DNA of 64,000 nucleotides, taken from the NCBI GenBank assembly GCA_014584395.1, contig JACTMY010000016.1, positions 1 to 64,000 on the forward strand, written 5' to 3'. The stretch comes from Planctomycetota bacterium (GTDB taxonomy: Bacteria; Planctomycetota; Planctomycetia; Gemmatales; HRBIN36). Both the position numbers and the translations under genes were made by a program. Each line of letters begins with the position of its first letter. Position 1 is the stretch's first letter. The notes beneath the pieces are model-generated. The model ran no database searches and was not told where the DNA came from. It was given only the letters and a program-made list of their open reading frames with translations. Shown here piece by piece: positions 54,519 through 62,523 of the stretch.

Positions 54519-55847
54519 ATGAATTGGCTACAACGCTATCGACTGCGCCGCTATCTGAGAAATTCCATTTGGATCGAGCCGACCTTGGCCGTGGTTTTGG
54601 CCATTCTTTCAGTCCAAGTCTTGCACGCCGTCGATTCCGCCTGGGGCTGGCAAATGGACGCCCAGCCCGAGAGCGCGCGCTCCATTTTAGGCGCCCTGGC
54701 CGGCGCCATGTTTACCTTCATCGTGTTTGTGTGCTCCTCGCTGCTTCTGGTCGTGCAATTGGCCAGTGCGCAATTGACGCCGCGGGTCATCGGCACGATG
54801 TTTCGCGACCGGGTCACGAAGGTCGCCCTCTCCATCTTTGTGTTTACTTTCACGTTCGTCCTGTCCGCCATGATCCGCATTGAGCAATCCGTCCCCCTCC
54901 TCACCACGCTGCTGGCCGCTTATGGGTGCGCGGCTTGCATCGCGATGTTTCTTTACCTCATCAATCACATCGGGCTCTTGCTTCGGCCCAGCGGCGTGTT
55001 CAAAGTCGTCACGGCCGAGGCGCATCGCGTGATCGACCAGGTTTACCCGCAAAGGGAAGCGGACCGCGGGGCGGCGGCGACCTCCGTCGATGAGTTCCTG
55101 GACCATGAGCCGAGCCATACCCTCTACAGCAAACAGGGCGGCGTGGTCTTGGCGTTCGATCGGGAGGGGCTGATCAAGCTGGCCATGGCGCATGACTGCG
55201 TGATCGAACTGGTGCCGCAAGTCGGCGATTTCGTGGCGCCGCGGGACCCCTTGTTCCATGTCTTTGGCGGCCAGGCCGCATTGGATGAGCCGCTGCGGCA
55301 AGCCATCGAACTGGGGGCGGAGCGAACCCAGGAGCAAGACCCGGCTTTTGCTTTTCGCATCATCGTCGACATCGCCTCCCGGGCGTTGTCTCCCGCCATC
55401 AACGACCCCACCACGGCCGTGCTGGCCATCGACCAATTGCATCACTTGCTGCGCCACGTTGGGGGGCGCCGGTTGGACATCGAAAAAATGCGGGATGCTT
55501 CGGGCCGGGTCCGCGTACGCTATCGCACCCCGGATTGGGAGGATTTCGTGCAATTGGCCGTCACGGAAATCCTGCAGTTTGGCGGCGGCAGCATCCAGGT
55601 CGTCCGCCGCCTCAAGGCCATGTTGGAGGATCTGCTGCGTCATTTGCCGGATCAGCGCCACGAGCCGTTGCAGCAAAAGTTGCGGCTGCTGAAGAAAGCG
55701 TCGGAGCGCAGCTTTCTTGAACCGGAAGATCGCGTCATGGCCGAGGAGAGCGACGCCCAAGGCGTGGGCGGCACGAAGCCATCGACCCTGCCGCGCTTGC
55801 AAAAGGTTGCGCCCAGCGACTCCCCGCCGCGGCACGAGGGCCGATGA
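54519..55847 (+). CDS. DUF2254 family membrane protein
   Basis: 442 residues. Four membrane helices in the first ~155 residues: about 20-38, 62-86 (ALAGAMFTFIVFVCSSLLLV), 107-125 (ALSIFVFTFTFVLSAMI) and 134-155. The soluble C-terminal part holds the family-typical ALSPAINDPTTAVLAIDQLH (about 288-307) and LAFDREGLIKLAMAHDCVIEL. DUF2254 proteins are widespread membrane proteins of unknown activity, possibly channel-like. The ATG at 54519 follows GGAACATGACTTT, where an earlier ATG is out of frame. The gene is followed after 81 bases by ppk2, and a sigma-54-like promoter lies upstream. Confidence 0.9.
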   Translation: MNWLQRYRLRRYLRNSIWIEPTLAVVLAILSVQVLHAVDSAWGWQMDAQPESARSILGALAGAMFTFIVFVCSSLLLVVQLASAQLTPRVIGTMFRDRVTKVALSIFVFTFTFVLSAMIRIEQSVPLLTTLLAAYGCAACIAMFLYLINHIGLLLRPSGVFKVVTAEAHRVIDQVYPQREADRGAAATSVDEFLDHEPSHTLYSKQGGVVLAFDREGLIKLAMAHDCVIELVPQVGDFVAPRDPLFHVFGGQAALDEPLRQAIELGAERTQEQDPAFAFRIIVDIASRALSPAINDPTTAVLAIDQLHHLLRHVGGRRLDIEKMRDASGRVRVRYRTPDWEDFVQLAVTEILQFGGGSIQVVRRLKAMLEDLLRHLPDQRHEPLQQKLRLLKKASERSFLEPEDRVMAEESDAQGVGGTKPSTLPRLQKVAPSDSPPRHEGR

Positions 55848-55928
55848 ACGTCGTGCTCAGGCGCCGCCGCGGACTGCCTGCGAACCCAGGTCATTTATCT
55901 TGTGGAGTGAGTCAAGGAGAAACCCGCC

Positions 55929-56735
55929 GTGTCCAAGCATCAAGAAGACGAACCGAAAACCATGAAGCGCAAGGAATACGAGAAAGAATTGCGGAAGCTG
56001 CAAACGGAATTGTGCCGCCTGCAGGATTGGGTCGTTCATAAGGGGCTGCGCGTCATCATCGTGTTCGAGGGGCGCGACGCAGCCGGCAAGGGCGGGACGA
56101 TCAAGGCCCTCATGGAGCGGGTCAGCCCGCGCGTCTTTCGCCTGGTGGCCTTGCCGGCGCCCTCCGATCGTGAAAAGACTCAGATCTATATCCAACGCTA
56201 TTTTCAGCACTTCCCCGCCGCGGGGGAAGTCGTGGTGTTCGACCGCAGTTGGTACAATCGCGCGGGCGTGGAATACGTGATGGACTTTTGCACGGAAGCC
56301 CAATATCAGCGGTTCATCGATCTGTGCCCCCGGTTCGAGAGCCATCTGATCGGCGCGGGCGTCATCTTGATTAAGTTTTGGCTGGAGGTGGGGCAGGAAG
56401 AACAAGAAAAGCGCTTCGCGGCGCGCATCGAAGACCCGATGCGGCAATGGAAACTCAGCCCCATGGACCTGGAATCCTTCAAACGCTGGTACGCCTTTTC
56501 CCGCGCGCGGGACTTGATGCTCCAGGCCACCGACACGGAGGAATCCCCTTGGCACATCGTCCGCTCCGATGACAAGCGCCGCGCCAGGCTCAACTGCCTG
56601 GCCCACCTCTTGAGCCTCATTCCCTATGAGAAAGTGCCCAAGGAAAAGATCAAGCTGCCGAAGCGTTCTTCCAAGGGGGAATACGACGATCAAGCCAGCA
56701 TGCAAGGCCGCCGCCTGATTCCCGAACGCTATTGA
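55929..56735 (+). CDS. ppk2: Polyphosphate kinase 2 (PPK2, class I-like)
   Basis: 268 residues from a GTG preceded by AAGGAGAAACCC; an ATG at 55962 is an alternative. It transfers phosphate between polyphosphate and nucleoside (di)phosphates. Walker A FEGRDAAGKGGTIKAL is at residues 46-61 and Walker B / lid VVVFDRSWYNRAGVEYVMDF at 101-120; conserved CTEAQYQRF and IKFWLEVGQEEQ follow, all family hallmarks. Single-domain length fits class I or III. It makes a cytoplasmic enzyme that can regenerate nucleotides from polyphosphate. Co-directional with DUF2254. Confidence 0.93.
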   Translation: MSKHQEDEPKTMKRKEYEKELRKLQTELCRLQDWVVHKGLRVIIVFEGRDAAGKGGTIKALMERVSPRVFRLVALPAPSDREKTQIYIQRYFQHFPAAGEVVVFDRSWYNRAGVEYVMDFCTEAQYQRFIDLCPRFESHLIGAGVILIKFWLEVGQEEQEKRFAARIEDPMRQWKLSPMDLESFKRWYAFSRARDLMLQATDTEESPWHIVRSDDKRRARLNCLAHLLSLIPYEKVPKEKIKLPKRSSKGEYDDQASMQGRRLIPERY

Positions 56736-56961
56736 GCCATCCCTCGGGAGCGTCGCCGATTACTTGCGCAGGCGTTCATGAAAGGGCAGATGGGCGTTTT
56801 CGAAATCGTCGCGTCATGAGCCGTCCCCCGCCTCGTGGCGTGAACATCGGCTCCATTGTAACCCCGCCACCTCGTCGGGCAATGAAAAGGTCGAGTTCGA
56901 TCAGATCATCCTCGAAGTTACGGTCAGAAGGGCATCCCTTCAGAAGGCTGCCTGCATCAAC

Positions 56962-57004
56962 AAAAAAAGCACCTCTCCCTCCGGGGTAACGAAGAGAGAG
57001 GCGC
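56962..57004 (-). terminator. Intrinsic terminator of the PEP-CTERM dehydrogenase gene
   Basis: On the minus strand GCGCCTCTC pairs with GAGAGGTGC, followed by TTTTTTT. It lies about 27 bases after the stop codon of the gene at 57031. Confidence 0.85.
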
Positions 57005-57030
57005 GGGTGAGGAAGGTGGACGGCCTTCCA

Positions 57031-58359
57031 TCAAGAGCAAAGGTCGGCGGCGCGGCGCGGTCGGACCTGCCGCTGGCGCCACAGCCAGGCGGCGCCGGCG
57101 GACCCCGCCGCTCCGGCGAGCAGCAGCGTGCCCGGCTCGGGGACGGCGCTGATGCGGAAGATGCCCCCCTGCGACAGCGAGGTGACGTAAACGTCGCCAT
57201 AGGGGCCGACGCGGATGTCGGTGACGACGCCGAAGCCGGTGCCGAAAACGACTTGATTGACCTCGCTGGCGTTGTCCGCCACCAGGTCGTCCAGCCCCAC
57301 GCCGCCGGGCAAGGCAAAGCCCGTGCGCGTTTCATTGAGGCGGAACAGGTAGAGCCGGCCCGTGTTGTTGTCGCCGACGAGGACGGCGTTGTCGTAGCTG
57401 GGTCCCCAGTTGGAGCCGTACAAGAAGCCGATAGCCGTGATGCCGACGGGATTGAAGAAGGAAAATTCGGGATCGCTGTAGGTGGAGGCGGCCCCCAGAT
57501 TGACCAGGTCGCCGGGCGTGAAGGCAGTCCGCGAAATCGGGCCCATGACGCGGTTCCAGCCGGAGTTGAAGCCCAGCTCGACGCGGTTGATTTCGTCATA
57601 GGAGGAAGGGCCGTTCTCGGTAATCCAAAGATCGTTGGTGACCGGGTCGAAGGCCATGCCGAAGGTGTTGCGGTTGCCATAGCTCGCCCATTTGTGGAAC
57701 GCGGCATTGGCGTGGCCGGCGAAGGGATTGTCCACCGGGATGGAGCCGTCGAGATTGAAGCGATAGGTGCCGCCCGTCAAGGCCGAGTTCGCGGCCTGGG
57801 CGGGGTTGTTTTGCTCGGCCCGATTGCGATTGAGGTCGCCGGTCGCTCCCCAGATTTTGCCGTCCGGCCCGATGCGAACGGGGCCGCCGTTGTGGTTGGG
57901 GCCGTTGTTCTGGGCGGCGTCGCGCGGGAAGGTTTGCAGGACGGTTTCATTGCTTAGCGTGGTGCCGTTGAAGGTGAAGCGCGACAGGCGGTTGTCGGTC
58001 CAGTTGGCGTCGAGGTTGCTGTCCGAGCCGCTGCTGTCCCGGCTGTAATAGATATAGACGTGGCCATTGGTCATGAAGTTGGGATCGACGGCGATGCCCA
58101 GGCCGCCGCGTTCGCTCAGGGTGTTGACGGGCAAATCCAGGACGATCGAATTGACGCCGCCGATGCGGGCGCGAACGAAGCCGGTGTTTTTCTCGATGAC
58201 GAAAAAGTCCGTGTTGTAGTGATTGAGGAAAGACATCCCCGTGGGCAGCGATCCGGTCGCGCTGAAATTCGTGAAGAGATTGGGATCGTTGAGCGTTTGT
58301 GCGGAGAGCCGGGGCAGGATGAACAGGCAAATCCAAAAGACGAAAATGGCTCGGCGCAT
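57031..58359 (-). CDS. PEP-CTERM glucose/sorbosone dehydrogenase-like beta-propeller
   Basis: 442 residues with a signal peptide (MRRAIFVFWICLFILPRLSA). The body is a six-bladed propeller of the GSDH/PQQ-dependent sugar dehydrogenase type: GLGIAVDPNFMTNGHVYIYY, NHNGGPVRIGPDGKIWGATG, NRNTFGMAFDPVTNDLWITE and WGPSYDNAVLVGDNNTGRL. The C-terminus is a PEP-CTERM signal: AVPEPGTLLLAG, a helix, and WRQRQVRPRR. It should oxidise a sugar or polyol outside the cell while anchored or processed by the exosortase; the acceptor and PQQ dependence are inferred. It is 8 kb from the exosortase gene. A sigma-54-like promoter is suggested at 58454. Confidence 0.92.
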   Translation of the reverse strand: MRRAIFVFWICLFILPRLSAQTLNDPNLFTNFSATGSLPTGMSFLNHYNTDFFVIEKNTGFVRARIGGVNSIVLDLPVNTLSERGGLGIAVDPNFMTNGHVYIYYSRDSSGSDSNLDANWTDNRLSRFTFNGTTLSNETVLQTFPRDAAQNNGPNHNGGPVRIGPDGKIWGATGDLNRNRAEQNNPAQAANSALTGGTYRFNLDGSIPVDNPFAGHANAAFHKWASYGNRNTFGMAFDPVTNDLWITENGPSSYDEINRVELGFNSGWNRVMGPISRTAFTPGDLVNLGAASTYSDPEFSFFNPVGITAIGFLYGSNWGPSYDNAVLVGDNNTGRLYLFRLNETRTGFALPGGVGLDDLVADNASEVNQVVFGTGFGVVTDIRVGPYGDVYVTSLSQGGIFRISAVPEPGTLLLAGAAGSAGAAWLWRQRQVRPRRAADLCS

Positions 58360-58453
58360 GGATCAACCTCATAGGCCAAATGGGCGCGGCACGAGCGCCG
58401 CCTGGGTGGTTTCCCTCCCATACTCCGCAGGTTGGTCGGTGTGACCGAAAAAT

Positions 58454-58469
58454 TGCAGAAGTGATGCCA
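58454..58469 (-). promoter_or_regulatory. Candidate sigma-54 promoter of the PEP-CTERM dehydrogenase
   Basis: On the minus strand TGGCATCACTTCTGCA: TGGCA and TGCA are exact, GG and GC spaced by 12, but three positions deviate. It lies about 95 bases upstream of the start codon. Statistically weak; its interest comes from known RpoN control of PEP-CTERM genes in other bacteria. Confidence 0.35.
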
Positions 58470-58653
58470 AAGGTTCACGAGCGAGCGGTCCCGCCAATTT
58501 TTTCAACCATCGACGGATAATGAGTTGTATTTCCCCAATGCGATGGACAGAATTGTGTTCTATTCATGCCACTTCGACGTTGAAGGGCTGTTCTTAGATG
58601 AGCTACTCTCGGAATGGCATGCAGGTTTACTTTCGATGGCGAGGAATGATTCA

Positions 58654-59019
58654 ATGCCTTTGATCGCATGTCCAGCTTGTGGTAAACAGATCTCTAGTCA
58701 AGCCCCTTCTTGTCCTCATTGCGGTCATCCAATCGCTTTCCGGCTTATAGAGAATTCAGGCGAAACGATTTTGCAGTCAACAGACCGCGGTAAATCAAAA
58801 ATCGGTTGCTTCTTGATTGCCCTCATTGTTGCGGCTGTTCTTGCATTCCTCAATCCTACGGAAGCTGAAATGCGTCAGAAGATTGGTCAAGACGGCTGGG
58901 TGCCAGTTGCTTTTGAGCGGACCAATTTGATCCTTTTCAATTGGGTGAGCGTCTCTGGATTTACGGGAGCAACGGCAAAATACTTAGGCATCGCAGGAGC
59001 AATTTTCAAAATTGGGTGA
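58654..59019 (+). CDS. Zinc-ribbon membrane protein with DUF4359-like domain
   Basis: 121 residues from the ATG at 58654, seven bases after GAGGAA; longer frames upstream lack a conserved sequence. A zinc ribbon with two CxxC pairs opens it (CPACGKQISSQAPSCPHCGH). A transmembrane helix follows at about 46-62 (GCFLIALIVAAVLAFLN). The C-terminal part (TEAEMRQKIGQDGW, RTNLILFNWVSVSGFTG, KYLGIAGAIFKI) resembles DUF4359. The zinc ribbon would face the cytoplasm. The DNA is less GC-rich than the surroundings, so horizontal acquisition is possible. Function unknown. Confidence 0.75.
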   Translation: MPLIACPACGKQISSQAPSCPHCGHPIAFRLIENSGETILQSTDRGKSKIGCFLIALIVAAVLAFLNPTEAEMRQKIGQDGWVPVAFERTNLILFNWVSVSGFTGATAKYLGIAGAIFKIG

Positions 59020-59103
59020 TGTTGTCAATCTGTAGCGCGGTGCCACTGTCGGATGGTGCCACGGGCCGCAGGCAGTTTGTCCGCCCGTGCCTGACGAGCG
59101 CGA

Positions 59104-60069
59104 CTAAATCTTCACGGTCGCCTTGCGGCGATCTTCGATCCGCGGCGTGGACAAGCTCAGGGCATTGTCGGGATCATGCTTCCCCGCCGCCACGGATTTG
59201 ATGTGCGCCGTGATGGCGGCCTCATTCCGCTGCACCTGCTGGGCGATCTGCTCCCCGGCGTATTCGCTGAACTTTTTCCCGGGTTCGTAGGCATAGGGCG
59301 AATAGGGGTAAAACGCCGGGTAACCCTTGTGGCCGCGCACGGCGGCGTCGAACAGGCCGATCGGCGTGTTGAGCGCCAGGGCCGCCGCCTGGCTCTTAAT
59401 GGAATTATCCATGAATTGGACGGAGATGAGGTGGTGCTGTGCTTGCCAGGCATGGGCCAATTCGTGCACCAGGTCGTCGCCGGGGGGCGTGAGCGAGCCC
59501 ATGTTGAGCAAGATGGTCGTCGGGCCGTTGCTTTTGCTGGGGATGGCCACGGTGAAGGGGCGATTTTGCAGTCCCGATTTGTCGGTAATGAAAATGTTAG
59601 TAAGGTCCAGGCTGGTTCCAAAGCGATTGATCGCCATGGCTTCTTGCATCGGGTCCAGCGGCTGCACCTGCACGCCCGCGATGCTTGCCGCCGGCGTCGC
59701 GGCGTTGGATCGGTGGCTGAAGCCGAACAGGTTCCGCAAGCCCTTGCGGGATTGATCGATGATGGGCGAGAAGAGGGAACGAATCAGCATCACGTTGCCT
59801 TTATTTTCCGGCAGGCAGTTGGCACACTGCAGGAAGCTTTCCGGGGGGAATTGCAACGATTCGTTCAGCATACCCTGCGTCTTGGGGCCGACGATGCCGT
59901 CGGCGGCCAGCTTCTTGTCCTTCTGAAATTCCAGCACGCGGCCCTGAGTCTTCTTGCCGAACAGTCCATCGACGGTCAAACGGGGCAACATCGTCGGATG
60001 GCAATTGAGCTTGGCTTGCAGATCGAACACGGCAGGCCCCTGAGATCCAAGGGCAAGCAGCTTGGACAT
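59104..60069 (-). CDS. Peptidoglycan-binding domain protein with HExxH metallopeptidase-like region
   Basis: 321 residues from the ATG at 60069 (AAGGAGATTCCC just before). Residues ~5-75 form a PG_binding_1 domain: GSQGPAVFDLQAKL, LTVDGLFGKKTQGRVLEFQ, DGIVGPKTQGML. A CxxC (LQCANCLP) follows. The second half (about 150-300) has VHELAHAWQAQH, an HExxH zinc-peptidase motif, and NMGSLTPPGDDLVHELAHAW context. The C-terminal region contains EYAGEQIAQQVQRNEAAI. No signal peptide is visible, which is odd for a cell-wall-binding protein; it may leave the cell by another route or act on lysis. Similar layouts occur in DUF4157-type toxin or injection-system effectors. Confidence 0.8.
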   Translation of the reverse strand: MSKLLALGSQGPAVFDLQAKLNCHPTMLPRLTVDGLFGKKTQGRVLEFQKDKKLAADGIVGPKTQGMLNESLQFPPESFLQCANCLPENKGNVMLIRSLFSPIIDQSRKGLRNLFGFSHRSNAATPAASIAGVQVQPLDPMQEAMAINRFGTSLDLTNIFITDKSGLQNRPFTVAIPSKSNGPTTILLNMGSLTPPGDDLVHELAHAWQAQHHLISVQFMDNSIKSQAAALALNTPIGLFDAAVRGHKGYPAFYPYSPYAYEPGKKFSEYAGEQIAQQVQRNEAAITAHIKSVAAGKHDPDNALSLSTPRIEDRRKATVKI

Positions 60070-60383
60070 GGGAATCTCCTTCATGGACGGGTCTAGCTCC
60101 ATAGGCACGCTGTCCGCCGATTTGTGCCCACAGATTCGTGTGAATTCAGGGGCGGACGATGACCGGCGAGGTGTGGCTTGTGCTGTAAAGTTAAACAAAA
60201 CAAGGGGTTACGCACTTCGACCCAGAAGTAAGAAGCCAGTCTCAGATGCCGCCGATGGGTTGCCCGGTCGGCATGAAAGCAATCCGTTTATTCGCATCGT
60301 GCGTGACGGTGAAGAGTCAAGTCGGTCGGGGGAGGCTATTTTCTGATCGACCGCTGGGTGGGGGAGGCCGGTATAATGGCTTC
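60070..60383. other. Intergenic region upstream of the ABC transporter
   Basis: About 314 bases with no gene I can support. TATAAT at 60372-60377 lies only 6 bases before the ATG at 60384 and could give a leaderless or near-leaderless transcript, but no good -35 is present. Nothing else recognised. Confidence 0.45.
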
Positions 60384-61361
60384 ATGTCTCATTTGCTCGA
60401 ACTCAAGAACATCACGCACCGCTACGGCCCGCACGTCGCCTTGAAGGAGGTGTCGCTGTCCCTGCCCACGGGCGCCATCGGCCTCCTGGGACCGAACGGC
60501 GCGGGCAAATCGACGCTGCTCAAAATCATCATGGGGTTGATCCAACCGAGCCAGGGGAGCGGCGTCGTCCTGGGGCTGCCCCTGGCGGGCAACCATCTCA
60601 CCCTGCGGCAAAAGATGGGCTACATGTCCGAAGCGGATGCCCTGATTCAGGGGTTGGAGGGCGTGGAATACGTCACCCTGGCAGGGGAGCTGATCGGCAT
60701 GAGCCGGCGCGATGCCCAGCGCCGCGCTCATGAGTTGCTCACCTTCCTGGGGATGGAGGATGCCCGCTACCGCAAGCTGGAGGAATACTCCACGGGCATG
60801 AAGCAGCGGATCAAACTGGCCCAGGCGTTGGTCCATGATCCGCCCTTGCTGCTGCTGGATGAACCGACAAGCGGACTCGATCCGGCCGGCCGGGAGTCGA
60901 TGCTCAGCCTGCTGGAGACGTTCTGCCAGCAATATCGCAAGTCGGTCATTCTGTCGACCCACGTCCTGGGCGACGTCGAACGCGTCTGTTCAACGGTGGT
61001 CATCATTGACCGGGGCCAGGTCCTGCGGCAAGGCCGAACGGCAGACCTGAAGACGATTCGGCAAGACCACTACCGCTTGCAATTGGAGCCTGTGCACAAG
61101 GTGCCGGTGTACATCGAGGAGTTGAAGTCGGAGGGCGTCGACGTGCTCGACGTCGATCGGCAGCAGACGCTGTCTGTCCGCGTGCCTTCGGGATGGAGTT
61201 CGCGGAGCTTCTTTGCCCTGGCGGATAATTTGGGGATGGCGATCCGGGGGCTGGAGCGAGACGATGAAGACCTGGATCAACTGTTCCAACGGTTGCTGCG
61301 CAGCCCCGCGGCCGGAGCCGCCCGGCCCGCCCTGGCCGCCAACGGTGTGGCCGCGCCATGA
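60384..61361 (+). CDS. ABC transporter ATP-binding protein
   Basis: 325 residues from the ATG at 60384. Walker A GPNGAGKST (36-44), signature YSTGMKQR (135-142; the usual LSGGQ is replaced, common in ABC-2 exporters), Walker B LLLLDEPTSGLDPAG (155-169) and switch His in ILSTHVLGDVERV. The C-terminal ~100 residues are an accessory domain with VYIEELKSEGVDVLDV. It pairs with the permease that starts 4 bases inside its stop. The substrate is not known; this type of pair often exports lipids, polysaccharides or antibiotics. Confidence 0.93.
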   Translation: MSHLLELKNITHRYGPHVALKEVSLSLPTGAIGLLGPNGAGKSTLLKIIMGLIQPSQGSGVVLGLPLAGNHLTLRQKMGYMSEADALIQGLEGVEYVTLAGELIGMSRRDAQRRAHELLTFLGMEDARYRKLEEYSTGMKQRIKLAQALVHDPPLLLLDEPTSGLDPAGRESMLSLLETFCQQYRKSVILSTHVLGDVERVCSTVVIIDRGQVLRQGRTADLKTIRQDHYRLQLEPVHKVPVYIEELKSEGVDVLDVDRQQTLSVRVPSGWSSRSFFALADNLGMAIRGLERDDEDLDQLFQRLLRSPAAGAARPALAANGVAAP

Positions 61362-62455
61362 ATGGGGAATCGGAGCGAAAGTCGAGCATCATGAAGGAAG
61401 AGGCAACGAAAACGAATATGGATGGGCACCTTGACGGTGCCGGCGTCGACTCGCTGACGCCGGCCGCGCCGCCGGCGGAGCGGAAGCAGCCGATCCAGCT
61501 CCTAGACGGCAGCGGCTATCGCCCCTGGCAGGGGCGCTTGCGGCCGCGCTGGACCTCGCCTTGGCCCGTGGCGCGGGTCGCCCTGCGGATCATGCTGCGG
61601 CAAAAGCTGCTCTGGGTGATCTACGCGGTGAGCTTGCTCACCTTCTTCGTCTACTTCGGCGGCATCTACCTTTTCGCACAGATCGACCTCGAGTCGCTGA
61701 CCCAGGGGCGCGCCACGCAGGCGCAAGTCCGCATGTGGACCGATATCAAACTGAGCCTGCAAAAGAATCTTAAACTGACGGGAGACGCCGAGACCTTCCG
61801 CAATTACTTCTGGTTTCAAGGTTACTTCGTGATGGCGTGCCTGGTCCTGGCCGGGAGCATCGTCATCGGCAACGATTTCCAACAAGGCAGCTTGCCGTTC
61901 TATCTCTCCAAACCGCTGCACCGCTGGCACTACCTGGCGGGCAAGTGTCTGGTCGTGGCCCTGGTCATCAACCTGTTCACCACGCTGCCGGCCCTCTTGC
62001 TCTTTCTGGAATGCGCCCTTTTGGAAGTGGAATACGCCACCGGGCAGGGGCGGGTGTTCGTCGGCATCCTCGGCTACGGGCTGACGCTGACGATCCCCCT
62101 TTCCCTGCTCATCGTGGCCCTGGCCAGTTGGCTGCGGAAAACGGCGGCCCTGGCGATGGTCTGGGTGGGGCTGCTCTTTTTCGCCCGCCTCATGGGCAAC
62201 TTCCTCGTCGACGGCATGGGCTTCTCCCGGCAATGGCGTTTGCTGGACCTGTGGAACGTCATGTACGTCGTCGGCTCGCGCTGCCTGGGCGTGACCGCCG
62301 AGCTGAGCCGGCCCGAATCCCGCGCCAGCGGCATGCCTTCGCCGCCGCGGCTGCAACCCGATTTGACGTATGCTCTCCTGGTGCTGGGGCTGGTTGTCCT
62401 CGTCAGCCTGTTCTTTCTCCACCGCCGCATTCGGGCCGTGGAAGTGGTCCATTGA
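61358..62455 (+). CDS. ABC-2 type transporter permease
   Basis: 365 residues; its ATG overlaps the ATPase stop (ATGA). A ~50-residue cytoplasmic N-terminus is followed by hydrophobic segments at about 80-100 (LLWVIYAVSLLTFFVYFGGI), 150-172 (GYFVMACLVLAGSIVIGNDF), 195-215, 228-252 and a last pair near 330-352 (TYALLVLGLVVLVSLFFL). FQQGSLPFYLSKPLHRWHYL is the typical ABC-2 loop. It forms the membrane channel with the ATPase at 60384. The substrate is unknown. Confidence 0.88.
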   Translation: MNGESERKSSIMKEEATKTNMDGHLDGAGVDSLTPAAPPAERKQPIQLLDGSGYRPWQGRLRPRWTSPWPVARVALRIMLRQKLLWVIYAVSLLTFFVYFGGIYLFAQIDLESLTQGRATQAQVRMWTDIKLSLQKNLKLTGDAETFRNYFWFQGYFVMACLVLAGSIVIGNDFQQGSLPFYLSKPLHRWHYLAGKCLVVALVINLFTTLPALLLFLECALLEVEYATGQGRVFVGILGYGLTLTIPLSLLIVALASWLRKTAALAMVWVGLLFFARLMGNFLVDGMGFSRQWRLLDLWNVMYVVGSRCLGVTAELSRPESRASGMPSPPRLQPDLTYALLVLGLVVLVSLFFLHRRIRAVEVVH

Positions 62456-62456
62456 A

Positions 62457-62507
62457 TCCGTCGTTCCTCTAAATATCCGTCGTTCCTCGTGACCTCCATC
62501 GTTCCTC
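62457..62507. repeat. Three tandem 13-base direct repeats, period 19
   Basis: TCCGTCGTTCCTC occurs at 62457, 62476 and 62495 (third copy has A for G), each start exactly 19 bases after the last, with unrelated 6-base spacers. They lie between the permease stop and the start of the next ATPase. Confidence 0.85.
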
Positions 62508-62523
62508 GTGCTCCCATGCTCCG

